Assembly (NCBI GenBank): GCA_033782935.1
Contig: JAWQEG010000491.1
Location: 434,001 to 498,000, forward strand
Length of the DNA stretch: 64,000 nt
Source: Petrolisthes cinctipes
Lineage: Eukaryota > Arthropoda > Malacostraca > Decapoda > Porcellanidae
Direction of reading: 5' to 3'
Shown here: positions 1 through 13,091 of the stretch, in pieces
Layout of the letters: each line of letters starts with the position of its first letter
How positions within the stretch are numbered: position 1 is the stretch's first letter
The notes under the pieces: model-generated
Seen by the model: the letters and a program-made list of their open reading frames with translations, nothing else
Database searches by the model: none
What the model was told of the DNA's origin: nothing
Program-made: the position numbers and the translations under genes

Positions 1-3000
1 AAACGGGTACAGAAGATGCATGCACACATCGACTTTGGACACTTATAATATCGATTTTTAGCATGTTTTAAGCCTATATTTTGAAAACATTCTAGCACTG
101 ACTAGGCATGTGCAGATCGCTTCTGGGACCCAAAAATATCGAATTTTCGGGTGTTTTGAGGTTGAATTTGAGATATAAACGAGTGCAAAAGATGCATACA
201 CATATTAACTTTGGGCACCTAAAATATCGATTTTCAGCATGTTTTTGGCCTGTATCTGAGTAGGCATGTACAGTTCGCTTCTGGGACCCCAAAATATCGA
301 ATTTTCGAGTGTTTCGGGCCTGAATTTGATATATCGACTTTGGGCACCTAAAATATCGATTTTCAGAATGTTTTGGGCCTGTATTTTGAAAATACTCTAA
401 CACGGAGTATGCAAGTACAGATCGCTTCTGGGACTCCAAAATATCGAATTTTTGGGTGTTTGGAGCCTGAATTTGAGATATAAACGGGTACAGAAGATGC
501 ATGGACATATCGACTTTTGGGCACCTAAAATATCGATTTTGAGCATGTTTTGGGTCTGTATCTGAGTAGGCATGTACAGATCACTTCTTGGACCCCAACA
601 TATAGAATTTTCGGGTGTTTGGAGCCTGAATTTGAGATATAAACGGGTACATAAGCATCCACATATCGACTTTTGGGCACCTAAAATATCGATTTTCAGC
701 ATGTTTTGGGCCTGTATCTGAGTAGGCATGTACAGATCGCTTCTGGGCCCAAAAATTTCGAATTTTCGGGTGTTTGGAGCCTGAATTTGAGATATAAACG
801 TGTACAGAAGATGCATGCACATATCGACTTTTGGGCACCTAAAATATCGATTTTGAGCATGTTCTTGGTCTGTATCTTGAAAACATTCTAACTAGGAGTA
901 GGCATATACAGATCGCTTCTGGGACCCAAAAATATCGAATTTTAAGGTTTTTTGGGCTTGAATTTGAGATATCGACTTTGGGCACCTAAAATATCGATTT
1001 TCAGCATGTTTTGGGCCTGTAGCTGAGAAGGCCTGTACAGATCGTTTCTGGGACCCCAAAAAATCGAATTTTCGGGTTTTGGAGCCTGAATTTGAGATAT
1101 AAACGGGTACAGAAGATGCAGGCACATATCGACTTCCGGCACCTAAAATATCGAATTTCTGTATGTTTTGGGCCTGTATATTGAAAATACTATAACACGG
1201 AGTAGGCATGTACAGATCGCTTCTGGGACCCTAAAATATCGAATTTGCGGGTGTTTTGGGCCTGAATTTGATATATCTACTTTGGGCACCTATAATATCG
1301 ATTTTTAGCATGTTTTGGGCCTATATTTTAAAAATATTCTAGCACTGAGTAGGCATGTACAGATCGCTTCTGGGACCCAAAAATACCGAATTTTCGGGTG
1401 TTTTGAGCCTGAATTTGAGATATAAACGGGTACAGAAGATGCATGCACATATCGACTTTGGACACTTAAAATATCGATTTTTAGCATGTTTTGAGCCTAT
1501 ATTATGAAAACATTCTAGCACTGAGTATTCATGTACAGATCGCTTCTGGGACCCCAAAATATCGAATTTTCGGGTGTTTTGAGGTTGAATTTGTGATATA
1601 AACGGGTGCAGAAGATGCATACACATATTGACTTTGTGCACCTAAAATATCGATTTTCAGCATGTTTTGGGCCTGTATCTGAGTAGGCATGTACAGATCG
1701 CTTCTGGGACCCCAGAATATCGAATTTTCGGGTGTTTGGAGCCTGAATTTGAGATATAAACGGGTACAGAAGATGCATGCACATATCGACTTTTGGGCAC
1801 CTAAAAATATCGATTTTTTGTATGTTTTGGGCCTGTATATTGAAAATACTCTAACACGGAGTAGGCATGTACAGATCGCTTCTGGGACCCTAAAATATCG
1901 AATTTTCGTGTGTTTTGGGCCTGAATTTGATATATCGACTTTGGGCACCTAAAATATCGATTTTCAGAATGTTTTGGGCCTGTATTTTGAAAATACTCTA
2001 ACATGGAGTATGCAAGTACAGATCGCTTCTGGGACCCCAAAATATCGAATTTTCGGGTGTTTGGAGCCTGAATTTGAGATATAAACGGGTACAGAAGATG
2101 CATTCACATATCGACTTTTGGGCACCAAAAAGATCGATTTTCAGTATGTTTTGGGCCTGTATATTGAAAATACTCTAACACGGAGTAGGCATGTACAGAT
2201 CGATTCTGGGACCCCAAAATATCGAATTTTCGTGTGTTTTGGGACTCAATTTTAATATCGACTTTGGGCACCTAAAATATCGATTTTTAGCATGTTTTGG
2301 GCCTATATTTTGAAAATATTCTAGCACTAAGTAGGCATGTACAGATCACTTCTTGGACCCCAAAATATCGAATTTTTGGGTGTTTTGAGCCTGAATTTGA
2401 GATATAAACGGGTACAGAAGATGCATGCACATATCGACTTTGGAAACTTAAAATATCGATTTTTTGCATGTTTTGAGCCTATAATTTGAAAACATTCTAG
2501 CACTGAGTAGGCATGTACTGATCGCTTCTGGGACCAAAAAATATCGAATTTTCGGGTGTTTTGAGGTTGAATTTGGGTCATAAACGGGTGCAGAAGATGC
2601 ATGCACATATCGACCTTTGGGCACCTAAAAGATCGATTTTCAGTATGTTTTCGGCCTGTAAATTGAAAATACTCTAACACGGAGTAGGCATGTACAGTTC
2701 GCTTCTGGGACCCCAAAATATCGAATTTTCGGGTGTTTTGGGCCTGAATTTGAGATATCGACTTTGGGCACCTAAAATATCGATTTTTCGCATGTTTTGG
2801 GCCTATATTTTAAAAACAATCTAGCACTGAGTAGGCATGTACAGATCGCTTCTGGGACCCCAAAATACAGAATTTTCGGGTGTTTTGAGCCTGAATTTGA
2901 GATATAAACGGGTACAGAAGATTCATGCACATATCGACTTTTGGGCACCTAAAAGATCGATTTTCAGTATGTTTTGGGCCTGTATTTTGAAAATACTCTA

Positions 3001-3860
3001 ACACGGAGTAGGCATGTACAATTCGCTTCTGGGACCCCAAAATATCAAATTTTCTGGTGTTTTGGGCCTAAATTTGAGATATCGACTTTGGGCACCTATA
3101 ATATCGATTTTTCGCATGTTTTAGGGCCTATATTTTGAAAATATTCTAGCACTAAGTAGGCATGTACAGCTCACATCTGAGACCCCAAAATATTGAATTT
3201 TCGGGTGTTTTGAGCCTGAATTTGAGATATAAACGGGTACAGAAGATGCATGCACATCTCTACTTTGGTCACCTAAAATATCGATTTTCAGCATGTTTTG
3301 GGCCTGTAATTTGAAAATACTCTAACACGGAGTAGTCAAGTACAGATCGCTTCTGGGATCCCAAAATATCGAATTTTCGGGTGTTTTGAGCCTGAATTTG
3401 AGATATAAACGGGTCCAGAAGATGCATGCACATATCGACTTTTGGGCACCTAAAATATCGATTATCTGTATGTTTTGGACCTGTATTTTATAAATACTCT
3501 AATACGGAGTAGGTATGTACAGATCGCTTCTAGGACCCCAAAATATCGGGTTTTCGTGCGTTTTGGGCCTGAATTTGATATATCGACTTTGGGCACCTAA
3601 ATTATCGATTTTTAGCATGTTTTGAGCCTATATTTTAAAAATATTCAAGAACTAAGTAGGCATGTACAGATCACTTCTGGGACCCCAAAATATCGAATTT
3701 TCGGGTGTTTTGAGCCTGAATTTGAGATATAAACGGGTCCAGAAGATGCATGCACATATCGACTTTGGACACTTAAAATATCGATTTTTAGTATGTTTTG
3801 AGCCTATATTTTGAAAACATTCTAGCACTCAGTAGGCATGTACAGATCGCTTCTGGGACC
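1..3860. repeat. Copy 1 of the 5,980-bp higher-order repeat (5' end cut by window)
   Basis: This stretch is repeated almost base for base at 5981-9840. I saw only isolated differences: A at 188 against G at 6168, G at 3064 against A at 9044, and the first of a cluster of differences at about 3861. It contains full-length, half-A-deleted and half-B-deleted monomers in a fixed order that the second copy reproduces, including oddities such as ACATAAGCATCCACAT near 640 and the shortened TCGGGTTTTGGAGCC near 1075. No gene is present. Confidence 0.95.
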
Positions 3861-4998
3861 CAAAAATATCGAATTTTCGGGTGTTTTGAGGTTGAATTTG
3901 AGATATAAACGAGTGCAGAAGATGCATACACATATTACCTTTGGGCACCTAAAATATCGATTTTCAACATGTTTTGGGCCTATATCTGAGTAGGCATGTA
4001 CAGATAGCTTCTGGGACTCCAAAATATCGAATTTTCGGGTGTTTGGAGCCTGAATTTGAGATATAAACGGGTACAGAAGATGCATGCACATATCGACTTT
4101 TGGGCACCTAAAATATCGATTTTCTGTATGTTTTGGGCCTGTATTTTGAAAATGCTCTAACACGGAGTAGGTATGTACAGATCGCTTCTGGGACCCCAAA
4201 ATATCGAATTTTCGGGTGTTTTGGGCCTGAATTTCAGATATTGACTTTGGGCACCTAAAATATCGATTTTTAGCATGTTTTGGGCCTATATTTTGAAAAT
4301 ATTCTAGCACTGAGTAGGCATGTACAGATCGCTTCTGGGACCCCAAAATATCAAATTTTCGGGTGTTTTTAGCCTGAATTTGAGATATAAACGGGTACAG
4401 AAAATGCATGCACATATTGACTTTGGGCACCTAAAATATCGATTTTCAGCATGTTTTGGGCCTGTATTTTGAAAATACTCTAACACGGAGTAGGCATGTA
4501 CAGATCGCTTCTGGGTCCCAAAAATATAGAATTTTCCGGTGTTTTGAGCCTGAATTTGAGATATGAACAGGTACTGAAGATGCATGCACATATCGACTTT
4601 TGGGCACTTAAAATATCGATTTTGAGCATGTTTTGGGTCTGTATCTTGAAAACATTCTAACACGTAGTAGGCATTTACAGATCGCTTCTGGCACCCCAAA
4701 ATATCGAATTTTCGGGTGTTTGGATCTTTAATTTGAGATATAAACGGGTACAGAAGATGCATGCACATATCGACTTTTGGACACCTAAAATATCGATATT
4801 CTGTATGTTTTGGGCCTGTATTTTGAAAATACTCTAACACAGAGTAGGCATGTACAGATCGCTTCTGGGATTACAAAATATCGAATTTTCGGGTGTTTTG
4901 GGCCTGAATTTGAGATATCGACTTTGGGCACCTAAAATATCGATTTTTAGCATGTTTTGGGCCTATATATTGAAAATATTCTAGCACTGATTAGTCAT

Positions 4999-5721
4999 GT
5001 ACAGATCGCTTCTGGGAACCCAAAATATCGAATTTTCGGGTGTTTTGATGCCTGAATTTGAGATATAAACGGGTACAGAAGCATCCACATATCGACTTTT
5101 GGGCACCTAAAAGATAGATTTTCAGTATGTTTTGGGCCTGTATATTGAAAATTCTCTGACAGATCGCTTCTGGGACCCCAAAATATCGAATTTTCGGGTG
5201 TTTTGGGTCTGAATTTAAGATATCGACTTTGAGCACCTAAAATATCGATTTTTAGCATGTTTTGGGCCTATATTTTAAAAATATTCTAGAACTGAGTAGG
5301 CATGTACAGATCACTTTTGAGACCCCAAAATATCGAATTTTCGGGTGTTTTGAGCCTGAAATTGAGATATAAACGGGTACAGAAGATGCATGCACATATC
5401 GACTTTTGGGCACCTAAAATATCGATTTTGAGCATGTTTTGGGTCTGTATCTGAGTAGGCATGTACAGATCACTTCTGGGACCCCAAAATATAGAATTTT
5501 CGGGTGTTTGGAGCCTGAATTTGAGATATAAACGGGTACAGAAGCATCCACATATCGACTTTTGGGCACCTAAAAGATCGATTTTCAGTATGTTTTGGGC
5601 CTGTATATTGAAAATACTCTAACAGATCGCTTCTGGGACCCCAAAATATCGAATTTTCGGGTGTTTTGGGCCTGAATTTGAGATATCGACTTTGGGCACC
5701 TAAAATATCGATTTTTAGCAT
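4999..5721. repeat. Local 463-bp duplication
   Basis: A block containing the rare GAAGCATCCACAT form and the following short monomers occurs at about 4999-5258 and again at about 5462-5721. The GAAGCATCC motif sits at 5078 and 5541, 463 bp apart. Both copies share CTGACAGATCGC / CTAACAGATCGC, in which the usual GAGTAGGCATGTA piece is missing before CAGATCGC. The two copies differ at several bases, so the duplication is older than the 5,980-bp repeat. Confidence 0.8.
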
Positions 5722-5833
5722 GTATTGGGCCTATATTTTGAAAATATTCTAGCACTGAGTAGGCATGTACAGATCGCTTCTGGGACCCCAAAATATCGAA
5801 TTTTCGGGTGTTTTGGGCCTGAATTTCAGATAT
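5687..5833 (+). repeat. Short monomer variant with 29-bp deletion in half B (147 bp)
   Basis: Measured from one CGACTTT to the next, this copy is exactly 147 bp. The junction reads GAGATATCGACTTTGGG: the AAACGGGTACAGAAG to CACATAT part of half B is missing, and one T is lost from the CTTTTGGG tract. The lost piece is bounded by ATAT on both sides, again suggesting microhomology. The same junction is found in every region of the window, usually with GTTTTGGGCCTGAATTT on its left, and marks a stable amplified subfamily. Confidence 0.9.
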
Positions 5834-5980
5834 CGACTTTAGGCACCTAAAATATCGATTTTTAGCATGTTTTGGGCCTATATTTTGAAAATATTCTAGC
5901 AATGAGTAGGCATGTACAGATTGCTTCTGGGACCCAAAAATACCGAATTTTCGTGTGTTTTGAGCCTGAATTTGAGAGAT

Positions 5981-8900
5981 AAACGGGTACAGAAGATGCA
6001 TGCACACATCGACTTTGGACACTTATAATATCGATTTTTAGCATGTTTTAAGCCTATATTTTGAAAACATTCTAGCACTGACTAGGCATGTGCAGATCGC
6101 TTCTGGGACCCAAAAATATCGAATTTTCGGGTGTTTTGAGGTTGAATTTGAGATATAAACGAGTGCAGAAGATGCATACACATATTAACTTTGGGCACCT
6201 AAAATATCGATTTTCAGCATGTTTTTGGCCTGTATCTGAGTAGGCATGTACAGTTCGCTTCTGGGACCCCAAAATATCGAATTTTCGAGTGTTTCGGGCC
6301 TGAATTTGATATATCGACTTTGGGCACCTAAAATATCGATTTTCAGAATGTTTTGGGCCTGTATTTTGAAAATACTCTAACACGGAGTATGCAAGTACAG
6401 ATCGCTTCTGGGACTCCAAAATATCGAATTTTTGGGTGTTTGGAGCCTGAATTTGAGATATAAACGGGTACAGAAGATGCATGGACATATCGACTTTTGG
6501 GCACCTAAAATATCGATTTTGAGCATGTTTTGGGTCTGTATCTGAGTAGGCATGTACAGATCACTTCTTGGACCCCAACATATAGAATTTTCGGGTGTTT
6601 GGAGCCTGAATTTGAGATATAAACGGGTACATAAGCATCCACATATCGACTTTTGGGCACCTAAAATATCGATTTTCAGCATGTTTTGGGCCTGTATCTG
6701 AGTAGGCATGTACAGATCGCTTCTGGGCCCAAAAATTTCGAATTTTCGGGTGTTTGGAGCCTGAATTTGAGATATAAACGTGTACAGAAGATGCATGCAC
6801 ATATCGACTTTTGGGCACCTAAAATATCGATTTTGAGCATGTTCTTGGTCTGTATCTTGAAAACATTCTAACTAGGAGTAGGCATATACAGATCGCTTCT
6901 GGGACCCAAAAATATCGAATTTTAAGGTTTTTTGGGCTTGAATTTGAGATATCGACTTTGGGCACCTAAAATATCGATTTTCAGCATGTTTTGGGCCTGT
7001 AGCTGAGAAGGCCTGTACAGATCGTTTCTGGGACCCCAAAAAATCGAATTTTCGGGTTTTGGAGCCTGAATTTGAGATATAAACGGGTACAGAAGATGCA
7101 GGCACATATCGACTTCCGGCACCTAAAATATCGAATTTCTGTATGTTTTGGGCCTGTATATTGAAAATACTATAACACGGAGTAGGCATGTACAGATCGC
7201 TTCTGGGACCCTAAAATATCGAATTTGCGGGTGTTTTGGGCCTGAATTTGATATATCTACTTTGGGCACCTATAATATCGATTTTTAGCATGTTTTGGGC
7301 CTATATTTTAAAAATATTCTAGCACTGAGTAGGCATGTACAGATCGCTTCTGGGACCCAAAAATACCGAATTTTCGGGTGTTTTGAGCCTGAATTTGAGA
7401 TATAAACGGGTACAGAAGATGCATGCACATATCGACTTTGGACACTTAAAATATCGATTTTTAGCATGTTTTGAGCCTATATTATGAAAACATTCTAGCA
7501 CTGAGTATTCATGTACAGATCGCTTCTGGGACCCCAAAATATCGAATTTTCGGGTGTTTTGAGGTTGAATTTGTGATATAAACGGGTGCAGAAGATGCAT
7601 ACACATATTGACTTTGTGCACCTAAAATATCGATTTTCAGCATGTTTTGGGCCTGTATCTGAGTAGGCATGTACAGATCGCTTCTGGGACCCCAGAATAT
7701 CGAATTTTCGGGTGTTTGGAGCCTGAATTTGAGATATAAACGGGTACAGAAGATGCATGCACATATCGACTTTTGGGCACCTAAAAATATCGATTTTTTG
7801 TATGTTTTGGGCCTGTATATTGAAAATACTCTAACACGGAGTAGGCATGTACAGATCGCTTCTGGGACCCTAAAATATCGAATTTTCGTGTGTTTTGGGC
7901 CTGAATTTGATATATCGACTTTGGGCACCTAAAATATCGATTTTCAGAATGTTTTGGGCCTGTATTTTGAAAATACTCTAACATGGAGTATGCAAGTACA
8001 GATCGCTTCTGGGACCCCAAAATATCGAATTTTCGGGTGTTTGGAGCCTGAATTTGAGATATAAACGGGTACAGAAGATGCATTCACATATCGACTTTTG
8101 GGCACCAAAAAGATCGATTTTCAGTATGTTTTGGGCCTGTATATTGAAAATACTCTAACACGGAGTAGGCATGTACAGATCGATTCTGGGACCCCAAAAT
8201 ATCGAATTTTCGTGTGTTTTGGGACTCAATTTTAATATCGACTTTGGGCACCTAAAATATCGATTTTTAGCATGTTTTGGGCCTATATTTTGAAAATATT
8301 CTAGCACTAAGTAGGCATGTACAGATCACTTCTTGGACCCCAAAATATCGAATTTTTGGGTGTTTTGAGCCTGAATTTGAGATATAAACGGGTACAGAAG
8401 ATGCATGCACATATCGACTTTGGAAACTTAAAATATCGATTTTTTGCATGTTTTGAGCCTATAATTTGAAAACATTCTAGCACTGAGTAGGCATGTACTG
8501 ATCGCTTCTGGGACCAAAAAATATCGAATTTTCGGGTGTTTTGAGGTTGAATTTGGGTCATAAACGGGTGCAGAAGATGCATGCACATATCGACCTTTGG
8601 GCACCTAAAAGATCGATTTTCAGTATGTTTTCGGCCTGTAAATTGAAAATACTCTAACACGGAGTAGGCATGTACAGTTCGCTTCTGGGACCCCAAAATA
8701 TCGAATTTTCGGGTGTTTTGGGCCTGAATTTGAGATATCGACTTTGGGCACCTAAAATATCGATTTTTCGCATGTTTTGGGCCTATATTTTAAAAACAAT
8801 CTAGCACTGAGTAGGCATGTACAGATCGCTTCTGGGACCCCAAAATACAGAATTTTCGGGTGTTTTGAGCCTGAATTTGAGATATAAACGGGTACAGAAG

Positions 8901-9840
8901 ATTCATGCACATATCGACTTTTGGGCACCTAAAAGATCGATTTTCAGTATGTTTTGGGCCTGTATTTTGAAAATACTCTAACACGGAGTAGGCATGTACA
9001 ATTCGCTTCTGGGACCCCAAAATATCAAATTTTCTGGTGTTTTAGGCCTAAATTTGAGATATCGACTTTGGGCACCTATAATATCGATTTTTCGCATGTT
9101 TTAGGGCCTATATTTTGAAAATATTCTAGCACTAAGTAGGCATGTACAGCTCACATCTGAGACCCCAAAATATTGAATTTTCGGGTGTTTTGAGCCTGAA
9201 TTTGAGATATAAACGGGTACAGAAGATGCATGCACATCTCTACTTTGGTCACCTAAAATATCGATTTTCAGCATGTTTTGGGCCTGTAATTTGAAAATAC
9301 TCTAACACGGAGTAGTCAAGTACAGATCGCTTCTGGGATCCCAAAATATCGAATTTTCGGGTGTTTTGAGCCTGAATTTGAGATATAAACGGGTCCAGAA
9401 GATGCATGCACATATCGACTTTTGGGCACCTAAAATATCGATTATCTGTATGTTTTGGACCTGTATTTTATAAATACTCTAATACGGAGTAGGTATGTAC
9501 AGATCGCTTCTAGGACCCCAAAATATCGGGTTTTCGTGCGTTTTGGGCCTGAATTTGATATATCGACTTTGGGCACCTAAATTATCGATTTTTAGCATGT
9601 TTTGAGCCTATATTTTAAAAATATTCAAGAACTAAGTAGGCATGTACAGATCACTTCTGGGACCCCAAAATATCGAATTTTCGGGTGTTTTGAGCCTGAA
9701 TTTGAGATATAAACGGGTCCAGAAGATGCATGCACATATCGACTTTGGACACTTAAAATATCGATTTTTAGTATGTTTTGAGCCTATATTTTGAAAACAT
9801 TCTAGCACTCAGTAGGCATGTACAGATCGCTTCTGGGACC
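5981..9840. repeat. Copy 2 of the 5,980-bp higher-order repeat
   Basis: This copy is nearly identical to 1-3860, in the same order and orientation. The match fails abruptly near 9841: the sequence to the left is almost perfect, whereas to the right several differences appear within 100 bp (GGGATATAAACGGGTGCATAA against AGATATAAACGAGTGCAGAA), followed by a monomer-type change (full-length CCTGTATTTTG against the half-A-deleted CTATATCTGAG). The abrupt edge is the expected trace of an unequal exchange or conversion end point. Confidence 0.95.
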
Positions 9841-10731
9841 AAAAAATATCGAATTTTCGGGTGTTTTGAGGTTGAATTTGGGATATAAACGGGTGCATAA
9901 GATGCATACACATATTGACTTTGGGCACCTAAAATATCGATTTTCAGCATGTTTTGGGCCTGTATTTTGAAAATACTCAAACACGGAGTAGGCAAGTACA
10001 GATCACTTCTGGGACCCCAAAATATCGAATTTTCGGGTGTTTGGAGCCTGATTTTGAGATATAATCGGGTACAGAAGATGCAGGCACATATTGACTTTTG
10101 CGCACCTAAAATATCGATTATATGTATGTTTTGGGCCTGTATTTTATAAATACTCTAACACGGAGTAGGTATGTACAGATCTCTTATAGGACCCCAAAAT
10201 ATCGAATTTTCGGGTGTTTAAGGACTGAATTTGAGATATCGACTTTGGGCACCTAAAATATCGATTTTTAGCATGTTTTGGGCCTATATTTTGAAAACAT
10301 TCTAGCACTGAGTAGGCATGTACAGATCGCTTCTGGGACCCCGAAATATCGAATTTTCGGGTGTTTTGAGCCTGAATTTGAGATATAAACGGGTTCAGAA
10401 AATGCATGCACATATTGACTTTGGGCACCTAAAATATCAATTTTCAGCATGTTTTGGGCCTGTATTTTGAAAATACTCTAACACGGAGTAGGCATGTACA
10501 GATCGCTTCTGGGACCCAAAAATATAGAATTTTAGGGTGTTTTGAGCCTGAATTTGAGATATAAACAGGTACTGAAGATGCATGCACATATCGACTTTTG
10601 GGCACCTAAAATATCGATTTTGAGCATGTTTTGGGTCTGTATCTTGAAAACATTCTAACAAGGAGTAGGAATGTACAGATCGCTTCTAAGACCCAAAAAT
10701 ACCGAATTTTCGGGTGTTTTTAGGTTGAATT
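9841..10731. repeat. Mosaic satellite segment between repeat blocks
   Basis: Mostly full-length and half-B-deleted monomers not found as a close copy elsewhere in the window. It shares order and some rare variants with 3861-4670 at an offset of about 6.0 kb. No gene or non-satellite sequence is present. Confidence 0.85.
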
Positions 10732-13091
10732 TGGGATATAAACGGGTGCAGAAGATGCATACACATATTGACTTTGTGCACTTAAAATATCGATTTTCAG
10801 CATGTTTTGGGCCTGTATCTTAGTAGGCATGTACAGATCGCTTCTGGGACCCCAAAATATCGAATTTTCGGGTGTTTGGAGCCTGAATTTGAGATATAAA
10901 CTTGTACAGAAGATGCATGCACATATCGACTTTTGGGCACCTAAAAGATCGATTTTCAGTATGTTATGGGCCTGTATTTTGAAAATACTCTAACACAGAG
11001 TAGGCATGTACAGATCGCTTCTGGGACCCCAAAATATCGAATTTTCAAGTGTTTTTGGCCTGAATTTGAGATATCGACTTTGGGCACCTGAAATATCGAT
11101 TTTTAGCATGTTTTGAGCCTATATTTTGAAAACCTTCTAGCACTGAGCAGGCATGTACAGTTCGCTTCTGGGGCCCAAAAAATATCGAATTTTCGGGTAT
11201 TTTGAGGTTGAATTTGGGATATAAACGGGTGCAGAAGATGCAAACACATATTGACTTTGGTCACCTAAAATATCGATTTTCAGCATGTTTTGGGCCTGTA
11301 TTTTGAAAATACTGTAACACGGAGTAGGCAAGTACAGATCGCTTCTGGGACCCCAAAATATCGAATTTTTGGGTGTTTGGAGCCTGAATTTGAGATATAA
11401 ACGGGTACAGATGATACATCAACATATCGACTTTTGGGCACCTAAAAGATCTATTTTCAGTATGTTTTGGGCCTGTATATTGAAAATACTCTTACACGGA
11501 GTAGGCATGTACAGATCGCTTCTGGTAGCCCAAAATATCGAATTTTTGGGGTGTTTTGGGCCTGAATTTGAGATATCGACTTTGGGCTCCTAAAATATCG
11601 ATTTTTAGCATGTTTTGGGCCTATATTCTGAAAATATTCTAGCAATGAGTAGACATGTACAGATCGCTTCAGGGACCACAAAATATCAAATTTTCGAGTG
11701 TTTTGATCCTGAATTTGAGATATAAACGGGTACAGAAGATACATGCACATATTGACTTTTGGGCACATAAAATATCGATTTTGAGCATGTTTTGGGTCTG
11801 TATCTTGAAAACATTCTAACTAAGAGTAGGCATGTACAGATCGCTTCTAGGACCCAAAAATACCGAATATTCGGGTTTTTTGAGGTTGAATTTGGGATAT
11901 AAACGGGTGCAGAAGATGCATACACATATTGACTTTGTGCACTTAAAATATCGATTTTCAGCATGTTTTGGGCCTGTATCTTAGTAGGCATGTACAGATC
12001 GCTTCTGGGACCCCAAAATATCGAATTTTCGGGTGTTTGGAGCCTGAATTTGAGATATAAACTTGTACAGAAGATGCATGCACATATCGACTTTTGGGCA
12101 CCTAAAAGATCGATTTTCAGTATGTTATGGGCCTGTATTTTGAAAATACTCTAACACAGAGTAGGCATGTACAGATCGCTTCTGGGACCCCAAAATATCG
12201 AATTTTCAAGTGTTTTTGGCCTGAATTTGAGATATCGACTTTGGGCACCTGAAATATCGATTTTTAGCATGTTTTGAGCCTATATTTTGAAAACCTTCTA
12301 GCACTGAGCAGGCATGTACAGTTCGCTTCTGGGGCCCAAAAAATATCGAATTTTCGGGTATTTTGAGGTTGAATTTGGGATATAAACGGGTGCAGAAGAT
12401 GCAAACACATATTGACTTTGGTCACCTAAAATATCGATTTTCAGCATGTTTTGGGCCTGTATTTTGAAAATACTGTAACACGGAGTAGGCAAGTACAGAT
12501 CGCTTCTGGGACCCCAAAATATCGAATTTTTGGGTGTTTGGAGCCTGAATTTGAGATATAAACGGGTACAGATGATACATCAACATATCGACTTTTGGGC
12601 ACCTAAAAGATCTATTTTCAGTATGTTTTGGGCCTGTATATTGAAAATACTCTTACACGGAGTAGGCATGTACAGATCGCTTCTGGTAGCCCAAAATATC
12701 GAATTTTTGGGGTGTTTTGGGCCTGAATTTGAGATATCGACTTTGGGCTCCTAAAATATCGATTTTTAGCATGTTTTGGGCCTATATTCTGAAAATATTC
12801 TAGCAATGAGTAGACATGTACAGATCGCTTCAGGGACCACAAAATATCAAATTTTCGAGTGTTTTGATCCTGAATTTGAGATATAAACGGGTACAGAAGA
12901 TACATGCACATATTGACTTTTGGGCACATAAAATATCGATTTTGAGCATGTTTTGGGTCTGTATCTTGAAAACATTCTAACTAAGAGTAGGCATGTACAG
13001 ATCGCTTCTAGGACCCAAAAATACCGAATATTCGGGTTTTTTGAGGTTGAATTTGGGATATAAACGGGTGCAGAAGATGCATACACATATT
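10732..13091. repeat. 1,161-bp tandem duplication
   Basis: About 10732-11930 is repeated at 11893-13091 with a shift of 1,161 bp. In the lines I compared directly I saw no difference inside the block, including rare forms such as CTGTATCTTAGTAGG (10815, 11976), AACTTGTACAG (10899, 12060) and TCAAGTGTTTTTGGCC (11045, 12206). The unit holds about seven monomers of mixed length. Homology ends sharply at about 13091, where TTGACTTTGTGCAC gives way to TTAACATTGGGCAC. This looks like a very recent single duplication, or possibly an assembly duplication. Confidence 0.93.

Larger units (their letters stand above)
3861..5980. repeat. Remainder of the 5,980-bp unit, with weaker echo at 9841-10670
   Basis: These monomers complete the first 5,980-bp unit. 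They are not repeated closely after 9840, but parts resemble the sequence about 6.0 kb downstream: the CAGGTACTGAAGATGCATGC monomer near 4565 matches one near 10565. This suggests that the larger period once extended further and has since decayed or been replaced. The stretch also holds its own local 463-bp duplication near its right end. No gene is present. Confidence 0.8.
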
